The notes under the pieces were generated by a model. That model was not told where the DNA came from and made no database searches. It worked only from the letters and a program-made list of their open reading frames with translations. From Trileptium ribeirensis (lineage: Eukaryota > Nematoda > Enoplea > Enoplida > Thoracostomopsidae): a DNA stretch of 64,000 nt. Both the position numbers and the translations under genes were made by a program. The DNA lies in assembly GCA_030248225.1 (NCBI GenBank), contig JASANE010017458.1:1-64000 (forward strand). The letters run 5' to 3'. Shown here one piece after another: positions 55,310 to 64,000 of this stretch; position 1 is the first letter of the stretch; each line of letters starts with the position of its first letter.

Positions 55310-56280
55310 ATAAAGCTACAAAATAACTTTAGTTTCGAGATCTAATACTGAGGTTCGCTGACGTGGAGGGTCCCGGATACAATTTCGTCTGGGATCAGGC
55401 ACACGCAATTACGACAATCGTTTTCGTACGTGGTTTTGTCGGGACACGTAGATTCTTAAAACATCGCGTTGATGTGTGGATCCACTAAAGGTTTTTGATC
55501 TGAATACGTGAAGGGAATATGCATTCTGACTGGATTAATGTAATGAGTTACCCTACACATAAACGCAGATAACCCGTAACCGCAGGTATACGATAAAAGC
55601 AGCATGAACTGGCAGACAACGTAATTTTCAGGAGCCGAAGTAAAATTCATGCTATGCCGTTCCCAATACGAAGAAGTCGGGGGAGCTGATGCCCCTTACC
55701 CTCCAGATGTAAGCTATTCATTTTCTATCAATAGAACGTCCGATTCCTAAAAGCACCACTACCTTTTTTCAATGAAATAAGGTTTCAATTTCAAGCATCT
55801 TCGAATGTCTTCGCCAAATGCTCGAAATTCCTCCCTTTTAGATATACAGCAACGATTATAGTATACACTATTCGAATTGCCAATGCAACGTTTTGGGGGT
55901 GAAAGTGAAATACATGCGTCGCCAATCTCAGCTAAGGACCTTATGAGGCATAGAGTTTGGCAGGCTTAAGCCCATCCAGAACAAAGCAGTTTCCTAATCA
56001 GTAAAACACAACCCCGAAAACGCAACGTGGGCCATAAAGCGGACGCAGTGGTAAAACTTTTAGCCGTGCTTAAATCTATCAAACCCAGACTATCCGATTC
56101 CCCATCCATCCCCTAACTGCCCACTAAACGAAACCAAACATCCTCCTAATTTATAGGCATGATATCCAATGCCAGGGGCACAACTCCCGGGAAATTTAGT
56201 TTACCCTACGCATCGTATTCGGATAGATCCATCGTTGTGGCGTAATCAGCAACATAAAGCTGACATTTATCACAGGGTCC
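55310..56280. other. Upstream flank of the RabGAP gene
   Basis: No gene recognised. A short string GGTGAAAGTGAAATACATGC near 55898 recurs in similar form at 11850, indicating another dispersed repeat. Confidence 0.3.
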
Positions 56281-56720
56281 CCGCATGACTCAACGCTACG
56301 CATCGAACTAGCGCACGACTCAACGCTTCGCATCGAACTAACGCATTACTCAATGCTACGCATGGCACTAAAGCATGACTCAACGCTTCGCATCGAACTA
56401 AAGCATAACTCAACGCTACGCATCGAACTAAAGCATTACTCAACGCTACGCATCGAACTAACGCACGACTCAACGCTACGCATCGAACTAAAGCATAACT
56501 CAACACTACGCATCGAACTAAAGCATTACTCAACGCTTCGCATCGAACTAAAGCATAACTCAACGCTACGCATCGAACTAAAGCATTACTCAACGCTTCG
56601 CATCGAACTAAAGCATTACTCAACGCTACGCATCGAACTAAAGCATTACTCAACGCTACGCATCGAACTAACGCACGACTCAACGCTACGCATCGAACTA
56701 AGGCATGACTCAACGCTACG
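56281..56720. repeat. Minisatellite, 30-bp unit x about 14.5
   Basis: The unit is GACTCAACGCTACGCATCG followed by AACTAAAGCAT with small variation (GCTTCGC versus GCTACGC; ACGCACG, AAGCATA and AAGCATT spacers). Because 30 is a multiple of three, both strands stay open: plus HDSTLRIELK-type decapeptides (56353-56763) and minus VALSNALVRC-type decapeptides (56827-56270). Which strand, if either, is translated cannot be told. The minus frame begins with a plausible unique 39-residue leader starting MAFLSQTERNGENSMK. Confidence 0.95.
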
Positions 56721-59700
56721 GTCTGCAACGAAGCTTCTACATTTGGCAGTCCGCTATCGCTGAACTCGCTAAGCTTCGACTTCATCGAATTTTCGCCATT
56801 CCGCTCAGTTTGACTCAAGAAAGCCACAATTAATAAGCAACAACCTTTTTATCAAGCCTTTATTCGTTTAATCGCACGATATATAAATATAAAAATTTTT
56901 GCAGTTTTATTGAATTTCAGCTCAAAATTTTTATACAGGATTTCGTCACCAATGATTGAGTAATGTACGACAAAAGCAAGAACAGTATTAACACGTTCAA
57001 ATTCGTAAAAATGTAATTATTTTTGATAAAAGTTTGAACATGGGAGCGCAGGATTACTCTAATAACCTAGAGTTAAAGTGGTTCTGTGCACAAACTAATA
57101 CATTCAATTGGTTCAGCTTTACAATTCCCAGTAATGTTTGCAGCGTCATGCATATGTATATCAGTGATTAACAGGAACCATAAATAGTAAATTTGAAACA
57201 TGCTGCCTATAGGTTACAGAAGACCTCGATGTCAATGATACTCAATGTACCTCAATATAGATTTAAACACCACAGTTAACTTGGTAATGTCTCATCTGTC
57301 TATTTTATATGATTAAGGTAGGCATACATGCACACGATGGTATAGCGTAGACTATTGACGGACAAATTTTCACATGGGAGTCGTTTGGCAACGTAAACGG
57401 CGCACAAGTCTGAACTTGGCGTTGCCACTACTATTTTATAACAGGAAGAAAGAAGAGTCCTATCTTAAGGACTTTAATCTGCGCAGAAAGTTACTATCAC
57501 GCTGCCCTTAATGAATTGCCTTTCTGAGAACACAAAGGACGTCCGGATACAAAAAATTCGGGCAATTGTGTTTATCGATCGACATGGCCTACCTCAAATT
57601 CTTAAAAATATATATGAATATTCACAGATATATTCTTATAGCATCTATTTCAACTATAATTGGAGTCTGGCCATGGGGATACCTGCAGATCCCGCCGGAA
57701 TCCAAGCCATAATTGTTTTCAAATCTTTCTACGCTCTATGATTTAGGTTGAGTATAACGCCGCCATTTTAAACAGACCCAGGCTATAACTATGTCGCGGT
57801 GTGTTTTTCACTGCCCACCCTGCATTCATGGGGACAACTCTTTCCGCTATGAAATATACGCAGAGAAACAAAATGTTCTCCCCATGAAGTGGGAACATTT
57901 TGTGCATTTGCCACTCTGAGAAAAACCGGGGAAAGAGGAAGCGCCTCCTCTGTGAAATACAAGGGAGGGACACAGCGACATTACAAAACGTTTAGACTAA
58001 CACTACAAAAGCTAACAAGCGTTATACACTTCCATAAAATATCATGTATGTATAGATTCGAGTTGACCATAGGTATTGCGTGTAAATGAGACAGGGTGGG
58101 TTCCAAATTTTCAGACCAGACAATTGATACACCCGACACGACCCGGCTGTAGTTTTTCAAGATACATAATTTACATTGTAGATGTGCAGCATAGAATACA
58201 CGGAATGCAAGGACTAAAATATGTGTTCGAGTTTTGGTGTATTTGGCGTAAAATTATGTAAAATTTACAACAATTATAGAACGACGGGTTAGTTGGGTCA
58301 TACCTAGAAACGAATTTGAATGTAAAACGTATCCGGTAACACCAGAAACGAGATAAAAGATGATTATTATGCGCAACGAAATACCTTTTAACTGAGCTCT
58401 CTCAGAGTGTTTTGTAAAAATATATCATCAAAGCCCAGCGTCTGGCGACGTAGAGTATTCAATGCCTATTAATAAGTAGATATCAAACCCTAATTAATAA
58501 TAATCAGCCATTGTAGCCGTTAGTAAAATGTCGTTTTGCGCGGTTTCTCGTTACAAATTAACATCAAATGAAAATGCCTACTTATTAAGAATATCGTTGC
58601 CCCCGAGCGCTACCCACAGGAACAAGAATGTTAACCTATTTCCGTCTTCACAATTCGGGAATAATAACACCTGGTTAATACGATATTTTGACAAATACAT
58701 ATTTGTACAAACAATTGGGTACACGATTCAAAAATGTTCTTCGAAACATGAATAAAAAAACTTATTACAATAAAACCTTCTACATGGTTATAGTTCTCCT
58801 ACACCAAAATAGCAATAGATAATATCGTTGCCGACCAGCGCTGTCGTTAGGAATGTGTACACCCAAACGGGATACCCATGGCGGCCCTTACATATTTTGA
58901 GCATCTGAGTGATTGAATTATTCGTGCTAAATATTCAAAAAACAATTATTGCGGCACAGGTGTTTACCTCCAGTATATTTTACCTCGCCTGATACCTTTG
59001 TGACAATAACGTCTAATTTATTTCAAGAAAGTAAAAAATGCTACATGTAGACACAAAATAACAGGTCATGAGGGGGGAACGCCCATTAGCGCTGGCCCTG
59101 CCGTGGACTATACAATATTATTCAAATACACCGAAAGAAACCATCACAAATTTTATATAATAAAAAACTCTATACGCCAAACACATAAATGAGCAGCACA
59201 ACCACCGAATTACAATATATTAAAATCAATTTACTCAAATTTTAAATTTAAAAACATATTAAACAATAAATAAGTTACATAGCTGTAATGAAATGTGTGA
59301 AAAACAAGACATTAAAACAAAAGTTCTAAAAAGACGACAAAAAATAAAATATACAAATGTCTAAAATACTGGCTATAAACCAAAATACATTATTATAACC
59401 AAGGCTAGATGATACTTACTGAAGTGTATGACACTCATCACTTATCCACTGCACATTCAGACTAAAGGCATGTCGCGGTCCGCGTTGGGCTGTCTAATGT
59501 ACCCGCCATGAAACACGCCGCCAGCATAGTTTTACGCTGAAAGTGCATATCTTAAACACACTGCCCTTTACTATTCAGTAAAATATCACCCACTCTGGGC
59601 ATAACATAAAATACACACCCATTATACAATGAATGACAAAAAAGTATGGAACCAAGTTAGCCTTGGGGTCCAGCGGAGTTTTGGCGATTTTCAATTTGCA

Positions 59701-62700
59701 TACATTTAGTCATGCAATGGCTGATCATTGGTAAGTAGATTATTCAGCGTTCGAAAAGAAATTTAATGCAATAGTGACAACGCAAACAAATCGATCCTAT
59801 AGTTAAGCTATTGCTGTTCGCCGACAAAACCAGCTTAATGGAAATTCGACAACAATTTTCGTTCTCAAAAATTCTTGACAATTTTACTTGAATTTTCGCG
59901 AGCACAACATGGCTAGATTTCAATCGCAGAACAATGCTAGCAAATATTTTTATGTAAATTTCGCTTGACCAAAAGACATTCCATAACAATTAATTTTAGG
60001 CCTCAATATTATTGATCCCTAAGCCATTTTCTGAAGTATCGGAAGACAATACAGTCACCAATGGAGTTTATCCCACGTAGACGTAATTCGTTGAGAGACC
60101 AAAAATATAGCGCCAGAATTACTTAATTTTACTTTTAATGGCCGGATGATGATTATGACCGTGCAATGGCACAAAATTTACCAACGCAAAGCTTTAATCT
60201 ATTGGGAGGGAAGAATCAGCTCGCGTTGTAAATATCGAAGCCATTACTATTCGGGTGAGTCAATCGGGGCTCGTTACTAAGTACAGCGGCAGACCTGGCA
60301 ATTATTACTTCTTCTTATGGCCTTAGTCGATTAAAACCAATAGACGACGCCTGTTTATCACATTTTGGGCATCAAATTCTAGTTAGCCAGCCGATTGTAC
60401 AATAATAATTTAGAGTAATCAGCCAACGGACCCACAGATTGAAACCGTTACATACCAATTTGATCCTAAACCATTCACGGATCCCAACAGCCAAAACCAA
60501 AAGCCATGATTTCAATATTGCCACGAGAGAGCTTTACAAACTGCACCGCACAATTACATTGCTAAAAATCGCTACTCACAATTACAATTACTATTAGTTT
60601 TGACAGTGGATAACCAATCACTGCTTTGAAATCTGCCTAACTCTCCGCATTTTTGACGCAAAACATTCACCACTAACCATTATTCGACGACCGTGTTAGC
60701 ATAAAATAAATTATTATAAAATGCAGAATTTTAAAATTAAACAGTATAATGCAGAACCGAATACAACAATATAAATGGAATGTAGTCGAAATACAACATT
60801 GAGACAAAGCATTTTAATATTATTGTCAGACATAGTTTTTCTATGAGCTGCAATCATCACAAATCAACCTCTTTAATCATAAACCTAGCCCAAATTTGTC
60901 AACTCATTTCAAACCTGGAAGGTGTATGACGCGGGCGGAGTGTCCACTGAGGGAGCAAAATATACGATAATGTTAGTCCATGTAACTCTTAATACATCTT
61001 CCAGTGCCTTTATTTCATAAATTTTATTGCTATGTAGTAAACGTGATAACGGCGTGTCTCTTAATAAAGTGCAAAGAACTCCGACCGCATCTTATCAGTC
61101 AAAATGTCCAAAAACTGGGTTTTAAGTGTCCTTTCCCAAATTTGGCTATACCTCCGTTTCGAACAACACATCTCCATAAAGAGACGTCATACTGAACAGA
61201 CCAAATCTCCCGAGATCCACACGCTTACTTTGGGCGGCACCACGCCGTATCCAGAAATAGATATTTCAAATTTCGGTATGTTATCGTCTGTTTTCTAATT
61301 TTACGAGAGTCTATTAGGTTAGAAGCACGTTGACTGCTGTGATGGTTTCCTTATCTAGAATCCAGCATGGTCATATCTTACGTTTTCAGGGGTCACCAGG
61401 GTCGGTCAACTCGATTTACACAATATAATTTATAATAAGTTGGTCATTTATGCATTGCTTTGAGTGCGTTACGTACAATATTGGCTATATATTGTTCTTG
61501 TAAGCTTACTAAAGCGGTTGCAATATATCAAGCTCAACGTAACTAAAAATATTAGTTTATAATTGTTTTAGGCTCGACCAGCCGGATATTTTGAATAAAG
61601 CCAGTCTTCTTTTACTTGGTCACATATTGCTTTGAGGACGCCTAGATCCATTCATTTATGAGTTTTGGGCAGGTGGAATCTGATGCTGTCGGTATTTATA
61701 GCCCGGATTGCTCTTCCTATACCATTTAAGCGGTATTCAAGCGGTTTATGTGTCACAAAACCCGACTTTTAATTTAACAGTTTTACTAATTTCGAGGTCT
61801 TCGGATTGAACTACGTAGATCTTATTACTAAAGCATCTATTAGATCCATTACTAAAATATCGATTCATACAGATTACACTCACAGTGCCGGGCTCGCTCT
61901 GTTTCACCTTCTAATGCTGGCAATGTGTGATGTTAAATCCCGAAAGCGCAACAACAATAGTAGTAATAAAAAATAAAACACGGACAGTGAAACAAAAACA
62001 AAACGGAGTAAAATACAAGTAAAATTAGGACCAAAAACGTGTCATCGCTTCGTCGGTCACGGCGTCAAATGTCGTTTCTTGAGACGAGCCTAAAATAATA
62101 ATTATGATCCTATGTACTCATTGCCGTATGTCTGTCTGTTTGACTGTGTCTCAAGTTTTGGGACCGTCGGATATTTTTGACCATTACTTCTGAATCCGTC
62201 GACAGATTTGGTACAAAATCGATATGCGAATGCAGGAACAAAATTGCTGGTTACCCCGACCCCGTTGAATAGTATTATGTAAGTAGTATATATTAGGAGT
62301 TTTTCGGTCATAAATTTTCAAAGAGTCGACGGATTTTCAAACCATCTTTTTTGCTTCTTTCAGCCTGAGGAACGCGCAAAAACCACCAGAGCACATTCTA
62401 ATGTACAGCGGTTAGACAATTCAGTCGGTAGGCCACGAAGTGAGCCGTAGGCCTGCGCCGGCAGAAGGCCGGCATTCGCGCTGGCTTAACATAACACAAA
62501 AAAGTATTCAGAATCTCTGGGTGAACTGTAGCAATAAAAAATAACTACTAGAAAATTCAGCAAAGTTGAAGGTTCTTTCAAGAGCGAAGACTTATAAAAA
62601 TTTTGGGCCATGTCAATTTTTTCACCATTTGCTTGAACTGAAGACCACAATAATTCATTCTGGTTCGAGCCCGGGTAACAAAACGTGCCCTATGTGGCGG

Positions 62701-62734
62701 AAAGTTGAATGGAATACCACAAATTCCCGCTCAC
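56721..62734. other. AT-rich gene-poor stretch
   Basis: No convincing coding block in 6 kb. Positions 58087-58180 share GACACGACCCGGCTGTA-type text and CAAGATACATA with 17440-17540. At 62201-62212 and 62328-62340 AATCCGTCGAC and GTCGACGGATT form an inverted pair. Positions 62400-62490 are GC-rich with a GCCGGCAGAAGGCCGGC hairpin next to a box-A-like CAGTCGGTAGGCC, possibly a SINE scrap. Otherwise nothing supported. Confidence 0.35.
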
Positions 62735-63773
62735 CTCCCTCAACACAATTGACGAAATCCTTAAACTTCACGTCACTCAGCTGTACAGTGAAATATAAAT
62801 TTTTCCCATAGTACGATTTACCGATATCCCCAAACATCAACAATCATAAGGCTTTGGTACCTTTAATAAAATTTAAACTTTATTTACCAAATAATAAACC
62901 TTATATCCTGGTTATAGACAACATATTTTAGAGCCTTGCAGTTTTGTAATAGAAATTAATATTGTTGCTAACTAGATAAGCCAAAAATGTGAAATTAATA
63001 TTGTTGCTAACTAGATAAGCCAAAAATGTTCCTATCTATGTACACCTTGATGTGTCACATAACGAACTTCCACAAGACGAGCGAGATAATAGTACTCAAA
63101 ACAGTCACACTAAAGGGGGACTTTCGGCTTTCCTTTAGACAATAAACATCGCTTCAAATTAATATTACCAAGATGTCGATGACGGTCGATTCTGCTGAGT
63201 AATTCTTTTTTTAAAACATATTCACAAAATTAAATCCGTATACTTGGGACTCATATGAAGAAAACAGTTATTTCGAAAATAAAAGCCTTTCACTACTTTT
63301 CTTACCTCTACGCCAGCCAGCCCCACTTTGTTCCGATGTGCTCAGCGGCTGAGTATACCTTAGCAGCTGCTCGGGTGAAGAGAATTCCGCTATACCTTCC
63401 CACGAGGCACCACCGTTGTACTGTAGCGGACCGAAGCCTGTTCGTTGTTGTTGCTCCGCATAGCCCGACCTTTGACTTGGCGCCGGGTCGTCTAGAGTAT
63501 CAAGGTCAGTCCCACAATTGTTATTGTTCGTGACAACCACTTGTTGCGCAAAGGACCGTTGCGGCTGTCGCGTGGGTGACGGGGTCACTATGTCGTACCC
63601 TGCAATGCTAGGCGGTGTAATGGGCAGCTTTGGACTATCGACTGCAGGAGGCGACGGGCTGAATCCGAGAGGCGTCTTCAGGAAAAATGGTTCAGAAAAC
63701 GGAGCTACTGCAGTTGATGCTTTAGGCATGTCAGGCAGTTCATAGAAGCCGTTGGCGGCAGATGTCATGCCAG
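62735..63773 (-). CDS. Pro/Ser/Gln-rich protein, three linked exons (partial gene)
   Basis: Exon a, 63306-63773 (468 bp; acceptor AATAATATTTCAG, donor AGAG/GTAAGA), reads GMTSAANGFYELPDMPKAS, then TPLGFSPSPPAVDSPKLPIT, a QQVVVTNNNNCG stretch and SSPEQLLRYTQPLS, ending GAGWRR. Exon b, 63169-63194, is only 26 bp (acceptor TTACTCAG, donor TTG/GTAATA), AESTVIDIL. Exon c, 62735-62780 (acceptor TTTCACTGTACAG, donor GGGAG/GTGAGC), is LSDVKFKDFVNCVEG. Phases agree at both joins. Low-complexity Pro/Ser/Gln/Asn content suggests a nuclear regulatory protein, but no DNA-binding or other domain is visible and I do not recognise the family. Upstream exons lie beyond the right edge; the downstream continuation was not found. 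Confidence 0.55.
62952..63029. repeat. 39-bp direct tandem duplication
   Basis: Two identical 39-bp units starting GAAATTAATATTGTTGCTAA at 62952 and 62991, within the intron between exons b and c of the right-edge gene. Confidence 0.9.
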
Positions 63774-64000
63774 CTGAAATATTATTAAAACCTATTAACC
63801 AAATAGGACCGCAATTTATTTAAGCACCCATCGGTTCTTTAGACAACTAGCCATACTGTTTCTTATGATATACATATAAAGGTTCTCTTTACAATGATTC
63901 AGTCACATCCACAAAATTTAGGGTGCATTCTCAATCCATACACAGCAAAAATTCTAGCTAAAACCTACACAAACCGACCATGATTTGTTTCCAACCAGAC
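63774..64000. other. Intron at the right edge
   Basis: Begins (minus sense) upstream of the acceptor of exon a at 63774. No further exon is visible before the window ends. Confidence 0.4.

Noticed and set aside
56353..56763. Calling the plus-strand decapeptide repeat a gene
   Set aside because: Both strands are open only because the period is 30 bp; there is no promoter, splice or leader evidence on the plus strand.
62650..62690. tRNA gene from the B-box-like GGTTCGAGCCCGG
   Set aside because: A T-arm can be drawn, but no A box or acceptor stem is found at the right distance.

Overview
The window is eukaryotic nuclear DNA, almost certainly from an invertebrate animal. It is AT-rich and gene-sparse. 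It has short coding exons bounded by GT-AG splice sites, large introns, and many decayed DNA transposons (Merlin, Sola-like, piggyBac, Tc1/mariner), LINE remnants and minisatellites. I cannot name the species. A tunicate or other marine invertebrate would fit, but nothing here proves it. No operons, bacterial promoters, rRNA genes or CRISPR arrays were seen.

1-25 kb is mostly decayed repeats: three LINE reverse-transcriptase remnants (about 1.0-1.4, 2.6-3.35 and 7.7-8.3 kb), a fold-back element (9.3-9.9 kb), a Merlin transposase fragment (13.4-13.95 kb), a Tc1/mariner pseudogene (16.2-17.2 kb) and scattered copies of one interspersed repeat. Host-gene signals are weak: a tetraspanin-like N-terminus at 7.07 kb (+), a relaxin-receptor-like cysteine-rich exon at 21.8 kb (-), and an unassigned exon-like block at 5.3 kb (-).

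25.2-31.7 kb is a nested pair of DNA transposons. The outer one is a Merlin element with inverted repeats of about 450 bp. Inserted into its left arm is a 4513-bp element with its own inverted ends and a 4-bp ATAA duplication. Its transposase pseudogene is preceded by a chromatin-reader-like N-terminal domain. Both transposases are frameshifted.

33.6-55.0 kb (-) is the one well-supported host gene, a TBC-domain Rab GTPase-activating protein. I assembled it from splice sites and reading phase as 11 exons (486 codons) plus three further phase-compatible exons (581 codons). Both catalytic finger motifs, IxxDxxR and YxQ, are intact. Its introns carry a piggyBac element inside a tandem repeat, a second Sola-like fragment, a partial exon duplication, a 107-bp x7 minisatellite, a degenerate 340-bp array with nested small transposons, and a perfect 110-bp x4 repeat. 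A 30-bp x 14.5 minisatellite, open in reading frames on both strands, lies 1.3 kb upstream of the gene.

56.7-62.7 kb is AT-rich with no convincing gene. At the right edge (62.7-63.8 kb, -) three linked exons, one only 26 bp, belong to an unidentified proline/serine/glutamine-rich protein that runs off the window.
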